Part shown: positions 49,015 through 61,800 of the stretch, piece after piece
How positions within the stretch are numbered: the first letter of the stretch is position 1
Layout of the letters: each line of letters opens with the position of its first letter
Assembly: GCA_026874595.1 (NCBI GenBank)
Contig: CM049306.1
Coordinates: forward strand, 1,254,019-1,318,018
Reading direction: 5' to 3'
Length of the DNA stretch: 64,000 nucleotides
Source: Sipunculus nudus
Lineage: Eukaryota; Annelida; Sipuncula; Golfingiida; Sipunculidae
Program-made: the position numbers and the translations under genes
The notes under the pieces: model-generated
Told to the model about the DNA's origin: nothing
The model's database searches: none
Seen by the model: the letters and a program-made list of their open reading frames with translations, nothing else

Positions 49015-49936
49015 GCTAACCAAAGCGAAGTTCAGAAGAGCTTATACCGTACCTCCGTTGTCGGCGTCACCATTGTCTATAGACACCCCAAGTTTAAGTC
49101 TTTTTTTGTCTGTAACTCAGCAACCACTGACTCAATTGCTTTCATATTACACATATGTATTGTATTGGTGGTTATCAATCCCCCGATGATATGAGGATCA
49201 TAAGGCAAAAGGTCAAGATCACAGGCCCCGTTGTTCATGAACAAGTCAGGTTAAAGTTTGTTGTTGTTCTCATTTCTCCATTGCTAATGAAGACATTTAG
49301 TTACACTTGATACACTGATGTACAGTGACAATACCTAGCACAGCTATTAAAAGTTTTTATCATATTTTTATTTTAAGGCCAGTAATTAGACAAAATTTGT
49401 ACAGATCCCAACCCAGCTCAGGTTAAAATTTTTATTTACTCTTTATAACTGGGCAACCACTTGCCCTATTGCTTTTATATTTCACATATGTATTGCATAG
49501 GGGATTTGGAATCCCCATATGATTTAGGGAGCAAAAGGTCAAGGTCACAGGCCCCAGTTGTCCATAAACAAGTCCTGTTAAAGTTTTTTTGTTAGGCTCA
49601 TTGTACCATTTGCTGATAAAAATATTTCAATTAAACTTAGTCGACTGATGTAGAGTGACAATACCCAGCACACCTATTAAAACTTTCCCCATATTTTAAT
49701 TTCTGGACAAGTAATAAGCACTTCCCGAACAAACTTTGTACAGACCCAAACCTAGCTCAGGTTAGTGTTTAGGGATAACACTTTATAATTCAACAACCAC
49801 TCACCATATAGCTTTCATATTTCTTATATGTATTGTATAGGAGGTTAGGAATCCCACATATTATTTGGGGGTTTAAGATCAATGATTTTCTGAACCCCGT
49901 ACTGGCAAGCTATGTTGGCCTCAGATGACTTGTTTA
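49015..49936 (+). repeat. Repeat element with ~0.3 kb units, different sequence
   Basis: Begins TTTTTAGCTAACCAAAGCGA and ends CTCAGATGACTTGTTT. Three units contain 'aaggtcaaggtcacaggcccc', 'catatttcacatatgtattg' and 'aacaagtc(a/c)(g/t)gttaaagttt'. The plan (AG start, units, CTTGTTT end) is like T1-T4, but I find no clear hairpin head. Confidence 0.5.
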
Positions 49937-51289
49937 TGCATTTTTATTGGTATCTTTGAGGATTTCAGATTACATGTAGCCATCAGTCAAGACTTCAGCC
50001 AGGCACAAAACAAGAGACCCAGGAAGTTGAAATTTCACATTCTGATAGGTCCTCTCTGGAGATGCTAAAGTAGGTCACTGTTAACTTCATTCTATCAATA
50101 ACGGAGGGAAAACTTTTGTTTTAGCTCAGAAGATGAGACTCCTGTCTGTATAAATTCATATAAAAGACAGAAATCTCAGAAAATGGTGAATAGATTGTCA
50201 TGAAATACAGCATGTTGATTGCTGTTTCAGAACTTTAACTGTTGCAGAAGACTGGTGTCTCCTAGCCTTAGGAAGTTCAAACCTCACATGCTGATAGGTC
50301 CTCTATGGATATCCCAGAGTAGATCACTGTGATTCTTGTTGGAAAAAAGCCACATTTTGCAGGAACATCTTGATGGATGTATTTGCATATTATATATTTG
50401 TATCCCAAACTAAAAACCTTGTGCTTAGAAATTGTTTGAGGATGAAGCCTGTATTAAAGTCCTTACCTTTCATTCAAAAGTAAATTTGGCCTTAAAATTG
50501 GTGAAAATCACATAAACATTAGATATCTCCAGAAAAGCTAAATGAATTGTTCTGAAAATCATCGTACTATAATTTGAGGGTTTGGTCATGGTCCCTATCC
50601 CAACTTTGCTGATACAATTCCCAGTTGTCCTACACCAGTCTGGCAGATAGATTCACACCTGGTGCCTGTTCTCAGACTACTTTCATGTTGCATGCTTAAC
50701 CCTTGTCAAACCTTGACAGGTTTATTTCTTCAGGTTCCTTGAAGCCACTTGGGCTGCCATTTGTTTACACACTAAAACCAAGATTTGTGTCAGAGGTCAC
50801 ATCCATATTATTGGTATACCATTAGTGTTTCAGAAAGATCTTGGATAGCTTTGTCTTGTTTGGAAGACTGGTAGCTCCATCTCTATTGACCAGTCATGAT
50901 TTTGAATGACCCACAACAAATTGCTACCATGGTAGTTTACATCCCCCATTGCTCACATTCAGGATAACTAAAATTATGTCTTTATTATTCATCTGGATAA
51001 CTAAAATTATGTCTTCATTATTCAAACCTATATTTTGCATGCATTTTGAATTTTAAAGGGTTCTTGCAAAGGTTTGGGGACATAATCATCACTTTTCCAG
51101 TTAAACACATGCCAGGGGACTATGCAGGCCTCCAAGCCCTTGTTTTCCCTCTTTTTGATAAACAATTCATCCAAGTTCTTTTGGGAGTTTGAAAACTGAT
51201 AATATTATTACACAGTTATAATTATTTTCTTCAGACTGACATTTTCCAGGGGTTCATACATTTCACTGATCTATAAAATTGAACCAGTT
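49937..51289. repeat. Degenerate T1-type interior units
   Basis: Diverged units share 'catgctgataggtcctct', 'agactggtg(t/g)c' and 'gaaatttcacat' phrases with 47150-47730. No head, tail or coding sequence is recognised. A short direct duplication 'ggataactaaaattatgtct' occurs near 50963 and 50995. Confidence 0.5.
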
Positions 51290-52330
51290 TGTCACCAGTC
51301 CACCTGTCATCATTCACATGTCACTAGTCCTCCTTTCATCATTCACATGTCACCAGTCCTCCCGTTATCATTCACATGTCACCAGTCCTCCTGTCATCAT
51401 TCACATGTCACTAGTCCTCCTTTCATCATTCACATGTCACTAGTCCTCCTTTCATCATTCACATGTCACTAGTCCTCCTGTCATCATTCACATGTCACCA
51501 GTCCTGTCATCATTCACATGTCACCAGTCCTCCTGTCATCATTTACATGTCACTAGTCCTCCTTTTATCATTTACATGTCACCAGTCCTCCTTTCATCAT
51601 TCACATGTCACCAGTCCTCCTGTCATCATTCACATGTCACCAGTCCTCCTTTCATCATTTACATGTCACCAGTCCTCCTGTCATCATTCACATGTCACCA
51701 GTCCTCCTTTCATCATTCACATGTCACCAGTCCTGTCATCATTCACATGTCACTAGTCCTCCTTTCATCATTCACATGTCACCAGTCCTCCTGTTATCAT
51801 TCACATGTCAACAGTCCTCCTGTCATAATTCACATGTCACCAGTCCTCCTTTCATCATTTACATGTCACCAGTCCTCCTTTCATCATTCACATGTCACCA
51901 GTCCTCCTGTCATCATTCACATGTCACTAGTCCTCCTGTCATCATTCACATGTCACTAGTCCTCCTGTCATCATTCACATGTCACCAGTGCTCCTGTTAT
52001 CATTCACATGTCACCAGTCTTCCTGTCATCATTCACATGTCACTAGTCCTCCTGTCATCATTTACATGTCACTAGTCCTCCTGTCATCATTCACATGTCA
52101 CTAGTCCTCCTGTCATCATTCACATGTCACTAGTCATCCTGTTATCATTCACATGTCACCAGTCCTCCTGTTATCATTCACATGTCACTAGTCCTCCTTT
52201 CATCATTAAATGTCACCAGTCCTCCTTTCATCATTCACATGTCACCAGTCCTCCTGTCATCATTCACATGTCACCAGTCCTCCTTTCATCATTCACATGT
52301 CATCAGTCCTCCTGTCACCATTCATATGCT
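51290..52330 (+). repeat. Minisatellite M7 (29 bp unit, forward, ~35 copies)
   Basis: Unit 'cctcctgtcatcattcacat' + 'gtcaccagt', 29 bp. Variants are gtcact, ctttcatc and gttatc. This is the reverse complement of the unit that fills 55815-64000. Confidence 0.95.
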
Positions 52331-52334
52331 TTTC

Positions 52335-53168
52335 ACTCTTGGTCTAGTGGTGTGCTTAACAATCTTGGTCTAGTGGTGTGTTTATCAATCTTGGTCTAGT
52401 GGTGTGCTTATCAATCTAGGTTTAGTGGTGTGCTAATATTATTTATAAAGCTGCTGTGTCTATTGGTGTAATGTATTATAATTCCACTCTGGGTCCAGTT
52501 TTGTGGATATCACTCTGGGAATAGTGGGGTGCTTATATTATGTATTAATCTCTCGGTCAATTGGTGTGCTTGTATTATTATTCAGCTCTGGGTTTAGTGG
52601 TGTGCTTATCAATCTGGGCCTAGTGTTGTGTTTATCAATCTTGGCCTAGTGGTGTGCTTATCACTCTGGGCCTAGTGGTGTGCTTATCAATCTAAGTCTA
52701 GTGGTATGCTTATCAATCTGGCTATAATGTCGTGCTTATCAATCTGGGTGTAGTGGTGTGATTATCAATCTGGGCCTAGTGGTGTGCTTATCAATCTAGA
52801 CCTAGTAGTGTGCTTATCAATCTGGACCTAGTGGTGTGCTTATCAATCTGGACCTAGTGGTGTGCTTATCAATCTGGGCCTAGTAGTGTGCTTATCAATC
52901 TAGGTCTAGTGGTGTGCTTATCAATCTGGGCCTAGTGGTGTGCTTATCAATCTGGGCCTAGTGGTGTGCTTATCAATCTGGCTATAATGTCATGCTTATC
53001 AATCTGGGTGTAGTGGTGTGCTTATCACTTTGGGTCTAGTGGTGTGCTTATCACTTTGGGCCTAGTTGTGTGCTAATATTACACTCTGGTTTAGTGGTGT
53101 GCTTATATTATCATTAATATCTATATGAAGTAGTGTGCTTACCACACTGGGTCTAGTGAAGTGCTTAT
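52335..53168 (+). repeat. Minisatellite M8 (26 bp unit, ~28 copies)
   Basis: Unit 'cttatcaatctgggcctagt' + 'ggtgtg', 26 bp. A remnant with the same unit ('ctggtctagtggtgtgctta') continues after the T2 element at 55770-55795, so the element interrupted this array. Confidence 0.9.
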
Positions 53169-53170
53169 TG

Positions 53171-55759
53171 GCGAACCTGTGAGCTTATGTGATGGCGCAG
53201 TGTCGTCCGTCCACCGTCCGCCTTCAAGGGCTGGCTTTCCACTGTCAATGGCTGTAAGTCCATAACTGTAACCATGGCTGTAACTGTCAGAGCTAGCAAC
53301 TCCAAATTACATGTAAGGATTAGTCCCATGTGAAACTTAGAGCCCTGGAGATTATTATTGGGTATCTGCATTAATTTAGATTTTATAGAGAAAAAGCTTA
53401 AAAACCTTTTAAAATCTTCTTCTCTGAAACTCCAGCCAAATTGTCCAGTATTTCACAGAAATATTCTTTGGAACAATCTCTCTCAAGTTTGTTCAAATTG
53501 TTTCAGTTTGATGATTCTTGACCTAGTTTCAGGAAGTTGAACTTAGTCATCTATGCAAAAAAGCATACTAAAATTAAAATCTCAGAAACAGCTGGAGCTG
53601 TCATCACCTAATTTTATGCCAATGTTTGTCACATGAGTCATATCTGAAATTGAGGTGTTGGTTGCGCCACCTACATTTATCTGTTTTTTTAAAGCAAAAA
53701 TTTAAGTTTAGACTCTTCTAGCTTATAGCTTTTTTTTAAGAAACTGTTAAGCTGATTGGTTTTAACTTTACAAGAATTATTCTGCCAGTTTTATAAGAAT
53801 AGATTTGGTAAATGCAGCTTTAAAAAAGCAGTGTAGCCAATTGAAAAGGCTTTCTGTGTTTGAAAACAGATTTGACAACATGCCCAGTTTCAGCAGCCAT
53901 GTCAAGAGATCACTCAGTACAACCAGGTGGGGTCCAGATATCACCATGGCAACTGACCTGGCTCTGTCTGGTGTCTAGACAATGTGTCTAGACGTCTAGA
54001 CCAGCGTCTCGACATCTAGACACATCGTCTAGAGACAGAATGCCCAGATAAGAATTATCTGAAAGAAAGACTATATCTTTCAGCTGTTTGAAAAAACTTG
54101 GTTTGCATTTTTAGTGAATCTCTGAGCATATGCAATGGTGTGGCGTCGTCGGTCTTCCGTCATCTGTCGTGTGTCATAGCTATATCAAAAAGGGCAGGAG
54201 CTAGCATCACCAAAGTTTTTACAAAAAATTTGTCATCTAAAAAATTCTTTCAGATTGTGCTTATTTCTTAGCTAACTGCATTTTGTTAGATTTTATAGGG
54301 AGGAAGCTAAAAAACATTAAATAAAAATGTTCTTCTCCGAAATCATGCTGCCAAATTGTCCATTCATCTGTTCCAATAATCTTCCCTGGTAAAAAGAACA
54401 CATCCTAAATATCCTGACTGATACATCCGTTTGTCCAATCAGGCTAAGAATGTAGCCCTTGGATAGCTTTATAACATACACTAAAAATGGTGGTGCCACC
54501 TGCAACCATTTTTGCACAGTGTCCATCTGTTCATCTGCCTTGGGATAAAATCACTCATATCTCGGCAGTGGTTGGACTTATCCACCTGAAATTTTGCAGG
54601 TTTATACATCCTAGACAGCTTTCTTGATTTTATGACAGGTGGCACCACCTTCATTCACGTTATGCTGCAGACATCCAAGCTCATATTTTGTTAAAAGTTT
54701 GACTGATTTGGCCAGAATTTTGCATGTGTATAGATCTCACAAAGCTCTTTATCGTATGCAAAACTGGTGGCACCACCTGCAACCATTTTTGCACAGCATC
54801 CATCTGTTCATCTGCCTTGGGATAAAATCACTCATATCTCGGCAGTGGTTTGACTTATCAACCTGAAATTTTGCAGGTTTATACATCCTAGACAGCTTTC
54901 TTGATTTTATGACAGATGGCGCCACCTTCATTCATGTTTATGCTGCAGACATCCAAGCTCATATCTCGGGAACGGTTTGACCAATTGGGCTAAAATTTTA
55001 CATGTGTATAGATCGAACATGGCTCTTTATCATACACAAACTGGTGGCGCCACCTGCAACCAGTTTTGCACAGCATCCATCTGTTCATCTGCCTTGGGAT
55101 AAAATCACTCATATCTCGGCAGTGGTTGGACTTTGTCCACCTGAAATTTTGCAGATTTATACATCCTAGACAGCTTTCTTGATTATAGACAGGTGGCACC
55201 ACCTTCATTCATGTTTATGCTGCAGACATTCAGGCTTATGTATAGATCTTACATCGCTCCTGATCATATACAAAATCAATGGCCCACCTGCCACCATTTT
55301 TGCACATGTCTTCTGTTTGTCTGCTGTGGGATAAAATCACTCATATCTCGGCAGTGGTTTGACTTATCAACCTGAAATTTTGCAGGTTTATACATCCTAG
55401 ACAGCTTTCTTGATTTTATGACAGATGGCGCCACCTTCATTCATGTTTATGCTGCAGACATCCATGCTTATATGCAACACACCTCACTCTGTTTACCCTT
55501 GCCACTCAATCCATGCCTCACTTCACCCGTCCCATTCTGATTTCGGCAGATACATGTAGTCATTTGTCGACTATCCATATTCTAGTTTTAAAATGTCCCA
55601 TTGTGAAACTTGCAGGTCTGAAACACCCATTTTGTTGAGATCATAATACTTGGGTAGATATGCAGGACATAAGAGGATCAATATTAAATTAAAAAAAAAA
55701 TTCCTCCATTCATACTACCAAATTTTGCACAGGTTTGCATTAGTCCTGTAGGCCTTGTA
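53171..55759 (+). mobile_element. T2 hairpin-headed element, copy 3 (2.6 kb), inserted in M8
   Basis: The head GCGAACCTGTGAGCTTATGT is followed by 'gtcgtccgtccaccgtccg'. The tail GCACAGGTTTGCATTAGTCC is followed by TGTAGGCCTTGTA at 55759. A second head-like AGTGAATCTCTGAGCATATG at 54113 suggests two copies fused or nested. The last kilobase has 277 bp units ('tttgcacag...catctgttcatctgcc', 'cactcatatctcggcagtgg', 'gacaggtggc(a/g)ccacc') at about 54511, 54787 and 55064, the same as 11550-12450. Both flanks are M8. Confidence 0.7.
53975..54032. repeat. 22 bp inverted repeat built of TCTAGA motifs
   Basis: Arms 53975-53996 and 54011-54032 match at 20 of 22 positions, loop 14 bases. The region has five GTCTAGA-type palindromes in 60 bp, inside T2 copy 3. 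Confidence 0.85.
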
Positions 55760-55761
55760 TT

Positions 55762-55814
55762 ATTATATAACCCTGGTCTAGTGGTGTGCTTAATATAATC
55801 ATTAATCTCTCAAT
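55762..55814 (+). repeat. M8 remnant after the T2 element
   Basis: 'ttatataaccctggtctagt' + 'ggtgtgcttaatataatcat' resumes M8. It becomes the 29 bp array at 'gtagtgtg|acatgtgaatg'. Copies of this junction recur near 56791-56880 and 62161-62250. Confidence 0.75.
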
Positions 55815-58800
55815 GTAGTAGTGTGACATGTGAATGATGACAGGACTCGTGACATGTGAATGATGACAGGAGGACTGGTGACATGTGAAAGTTGACAGGA
55901 GGACTGGTAACAAGTGAATAGGAGGACTGGTGACATGTGAATGATGACAGGAGGACCAGTGACATGTGAATGATGACAGGACTGCTGACATGTAAATGAT
56001 GACAGGAAAGTTGGTTACATGTGAATGATGATGGGAGGACTAGTGACATGTGAATGATGACAGGAGGACTGGTGACATGTGAATGATGACAGGAGGACTA
56101 GTGACATGTGAATGATGACAGGAGGACTGGTGACATGTGAATGATGATAGGACTGGTGACATGTGAATGATGACAGGAGGACTAGTGACATGTGAATGAT
56201 GACAGGAGGCCTGGTGACATGTGAATGATGAAAGGACTGGTGACATGTGAATGATGACAGGAGGACTAGTGACATGTGAATGATGAAAGGACTGCTGACA
56301 TGTAAATGATGACAGGAGGACTGCTGACATGTGAATGAGGACAGGAGGACTGGTGACATGTGAATGATGACAGGAGGACTGGTGACATGTGAATGATGAA
56401 AGGAGGACTGGTGACATGTGAAAGATAACAGGAGGACTGGTGACATGTGAATGATGACAGGAGGACTAGTGACATGTGAATGATGAAAGGACTGCTGACA
56501 TGTAAATGATGACAGGAGGACTGGTGACATGTGAATGATGAAAGGAGGACTGGTGACATGTAAATGATGACAGGAGGACTGGTGACATGTGAATGATTAA
56601 AGGAGGACTGGTGACATGTAAATGATGACAGAAGGACTAGTGACATGTGATTGATGACAGGAGAGATGGTTACATGTAAATGATGACAGGAGGACTGGTG
56701 ACATGTGAATGATGAAAGGAGGACTGGTGACATGTGAATGATAACAGGAGGACTGATGACATGTGAATGATGAAAGGAGGACTGGTTTGCATTAGTCCTG
56801 TAGGCCTTGTATTATTATATAACCCTGGTCTAGTGGTGTGCTAAATATAATCATTAATCTCTCCATATAGTAGTGTGACATGTGAATGATGACAGGAGGA
56901 CTGGTGACATGTGAATGATGACAGGAGGACTGTTGACATGTGAATGTTGACAGGAGGACTTGTGACAAGTGAATAGGAGGACTGGTGACATGTGAATGAT
57001 GACAGGAGGACCAGTGACATGTGAATGATGACAGGACTGCTGACATGTAAATGATGACAGGAGAGATGGTTACATGTGAATGATGATGGGAGGACTAGTG
57101 ACATGTGAATGATGACAGGAGGACTGGTGACATGTGAATGATGACAGGAGGACTGGTGACATGTGAACGATGAAAGGAGCACTGGTGACATGTGAAAGAT
57201 GAAGGGAGGACTGGTGACATGTGAATGATGACATGTGAATGAAGAAAGGACTGCTGACATGTAAATGATGACAGGAGGACTGCTGACATGGGAATGAGGA
57301 CAGGAGGAATTGTGACATGTAAATGATGACAGGAGGACTGGTGACATGTGAATGATGAAAGGAGGACTGCTGACATGTGATAGATGAAGGGAGGACTGGT
57401 GACATGTGAATGATGACAGGAGGACTAGTGACATGTGAATGATGTAAGGACTGCTGACATGTAAATGATGACAGGAGGACTAGTGACGTGAATGATGAAA
57501 GGAGGACTGGTGACATGTAAATGATGACAGGAGGACTGGTGAAATGTGAATGATGAAAGGAGGACTGGTGACATGTAAATGATGACAGGAGGACTAGTGA
57601 CATGTGATTGATGACAGGAGGACTGGTGACATGTGAATGATGAAAGGAGGACTGTTGACATGTGAATGATGAAAGGAGGACTGGTGACATGCAGATGATG
57701 ACATGAGGACTAGTGACATGTGAATGATGACAGGAGAGATGGTTACATGTAAATGATGACAGGAGGACTGGTGACATGTGAATGAGGAAAGGAGGACTGG
57801 TGACATGTGAATGATAACAGGAGGACTGGTGACATGTGAATGATGAAAGGAGGACTGGTGACATGTGAATGATGATAGGACTGGTGACATGTGAATGATG
57901 AAAGGAGGACTGGTGACATGTGAATGATGACAGGAGGACTGGTGACATGTGAATGATGATAGGCCAGGTGACATGTGAATGATGACAGGAGGACTGGTGA
58001 CATGTGAATGATGAAAGGAGGACTGGTGACATGTGAATGATGACAGGAGGACTGGTGACATGTGAATGATGATAGGCCAGGTGACATGTGAATGATGACA
58101 GGAGGACTGGTGACATGTGAATGATGACAGGAGAGATGGTTACATGTAAATGATGACAGGAGGACTAGTGACATGTAAATGATGACAGGAGGACTGGTGA
58201 CATGTGAAAAATGACGGGACTAGTGACATGTTATTGATGACAGGAGGACTGGTGACATGTGAATGATGATAGGACTGGTGACATGTGAATGATGACAGGA
58301 GGACTAGTGACATGTGAATGATGAAAGGACTTCTGACATGTAAATGATGACAGGAGGACTGCTGACATATGAATGAGGACAGGAGGACTGGTGACATGTA
58401 AATGATGACAGGAGGACTGGTGACATGTGAATGATGAAAGGAGGACTGGTGACAAATGAAAAGGAGGACTGGTGACATGTGAATGATGACAGGAGGACCA
58501 GTGACATGTGAATGAGGACAGGACTGCTGACATGTAAATGATGACAGGAGAGATGGTTACATGTGAATGATGATGGGAGGACTAGTGACATGTGAATGAT
58601 GACAGGAGGACTGGTGACATGTGAATGATGACAGGAGGACTGGTGACATGTGAATGATGAAAGGAGGACTGGTGACATGTGAAAGATGAAGGGAGGACTG
58701 GTGACATGTGAATGATGACATGTGAATGAAGAAAGGACTGCTGACATGTAAATGATGACAGGAGGACGGCTGACATGTGAATGAGGACAGGAGGACTTGT

Positions 58801-61800
58801 CGCATGTAAATGATGACAGGAGGACTGGTGACATGTGAATGATGAAAGGAGGACTGCTGACATGTGATAGATGAAGGGAGGACTGGTGACATGTGAATGA
58901 TGACAGGAGGACTAGTGACATGTGAATGATGTAAGGACTGCTGACATGTAAATGATGACAGGAGGACTGGTGACATGTGAATGATGAAAGGAGGACTGGT
59001 GACATGTAAATGATGACAGGAGGACTGGTGTCATGTGAATGATGAAAGGAGGACTGGTGACATGTAAATGATGACAGGAGGACTAGTGACATGTGATTGA
59101 TGACAGGAGGACTGGTGACATGTGAATGATGAAAGGAGGACTGTTGACATGTGAATGATGAAAGGAGGACTGGTGACATGCAAATGATGACATGAGGACA
59201 AGTGACATGTGAATGATGACAGGAGAGATGGTTACATGTAAATGATGACAGGAGGACTGGTGACATGTGAATGATGAAAGGAGGACTGGTGACATGTGAA
59301 TGATAACAGGAGGACTGGTGACATGTGAATGATGACAGGGGGACTGGTGACATGTGAATCATGATAGGACTGGTGACATGTGAATGATAAAAGGGGGACT
59401 GGTGACATGTAAATGATGACAGGAGGACTGGTGACATGGGAATGATGAAAGGAGGACTGGTGACATGTAAATGATGACAGGAGGACTGGTGACATGTGAA
59501 TGATGAAAGGAGGACTGGTGACATGTGAATGATGATAGGCCAGGTGACATGTGAATGATGAAAGGAGGACTGGTGACATGTGAATGATGAAAGGAGGACT
59601 GGTGACATGTAATTGATGACAGGAGGACTAGTGACATGTGAATGATGAAAGGAGGACTGGTGACATGTAAATGATGACATGAGGACTAGTGACATGTGAT
59701 TGATGACAGGAGGACTGGTGACATGTGAATGATGACAAGAGAGATGGTTGCATGTAAATAATGACAGGAGGACTGGTGACATGTGAATGATGAAAGGAGG
59801 ACTGGTGACATGTAAATGATGACAGGAGGACTGGTGACATGTAAATGATGTCAGGAGGACTGGTGACATGTGAATGATGAAAGGAGGACTGGTGACATGT
59901 GAATGATGAAAGGAGGACTGGTGACATGTGAATGATAACAGGAGGACTGGTGACATGTGAGTGATGACAAGAGGACTAGTGACATGTGAATGATGAAAGG
60001 AGGACTGGTGACATGTGAATGATAACAGGAGGACTGGTGACATGTGAATGATGACAGGAGGACTAGTGACATGTTAATGATGAAAGGACTGGTGACATGT
60101 AAATGATGACAGGAGGACCGGTGACATGTGAATGATGAAAGGAGGACTGTTGACATGCAAATAATGACGTGAGGACTAGTGACATGTGAATGATGACAGG
60201 AGAGATGGTTACATGTAAGTGATGACAGGAGGACTGGTGACATGTAAATGATGACAGGATGACTGGTGACATGTGAATGATGACAGGACTAGTGACATGT
60301 GATTGATGACAGGAGTACTGGTGATATGTGAATGATGATAGGACTGGTGACATTTGAATGATGACAAGAGGACTAGTGACATGTGAATGATGACAGGAGG
60401 ACTGCTGACATGTAAATGATGACTGGAGGACTGGTGACATGTGAATGAGGACAGGAGGACTGGTGACATGTAAATGATGACAGGACTGGTGACATGTGAA
60501 TGATGACAGGAGGACTGGTGACATGTGAATGATGACAGGACTGGTGACATGTGAAAGATGAAGGGAGGACTGGTGACTTGTGAATGATGACATTAGGACT
60601 CCTGACGTGTAAATGATGAAAGGAGGAATGGTGACATGTGAATGATGACAGGAGGACTGGTGACATGTGAATGATGACAGGAGGACTGGTGACATGTGAA
60701 TGAGGACAGGAGGACTGGTGACATGTGATTGATGACAGGGGGACTGGTGACATGTGAATGATGAAAGGAGGATTAGTGACATGTGAATGATGACAGGAGG
60801 ACTAGTGACATGTGAATGATGACAGGAGGACTGGTGACATGTGAATGATGACAGGAGGACTGGTGACATGTGAATGATGAAAGGAGGACTGGTGACATGT
60901 GAATGATGACAGGAGGACTGTTGACATGTGAATGTTGACAGGAGGACTGGTGACAAGTGAATAGGAGGACTGGTGACATGTGAATGATGACAGGAGGACC
61001 AGTGACATGTGAATGATGACAGGACTGCTGACATGTAAATGATGACAGGAGAGATGGTTACATGTGAATGATGATGGGAGGACTAGTGACATGTGAATGA
61101 TGACAGGAGGACTGGTGACATGTGAATGATGACAGGAGGACTGGTGACATGTGAATGATGAACGGAGGACTGGTGACATGTGAAAGATGAAGGGAGGACT
61201 GGTGACATGTGAATGATATCATGTGAATGAAGAAAGGACTGCTGACATGTAAATGATGACAGGAGGACTGCTGACATGGGAATGAGGACAGGAGGAATTG
61301 TGACATGTAAATGATGACAGGAGGACTGGTGACATGTGAATGATGAAAGGAGGACTGCTGACATGTGAATGATGAAAGGAGGACTGGTGACATGTAAATG
61401 ATGACAGGAGGACTGGTGAAATGTGAATGATGAAAGGAGGACTGGTGACATGCAAATGATGACATGAGGACTAGTGACATGTGAATGATGACAGGAGAGA
61501 TGGTTACATGTAAATTATGACAGGAGGACTGGTGACATGTGAATGAGGAAAGGAGGACTGGTGACATGTGAATGATAACAGGAGGACTGGTGACATGTGA
61601 ATGATGAAAGGAGGACTGGTGACATGTGAATGATGATAGGACTGGTGACATGTGAATGATGAAAGGAGGACTGGTGACATGTGAATGATGACAGGAGGAC
61701 TGGTGACATGTGAATGATGATAGGCCAGGTGACATGTGAATGATGACAGGAGGACTGGTGACATGTGAATGATGACAGGAGAGATGGTTACATGTAAATG

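Noticed and set aside
58304-60043. 579-codon open frame on the minus strand (Met-Ser-Pro-Val-Leu-Leu repeats), and many similar frames across 55740-63935 and 51463-52399
   Set aside because: They are read-throughs of the 29 bp satellite. Three units make 87 bp, so all three frames carry the same 29-residue repeat, and stops are rare by composition. No splice or other gene signals are present.
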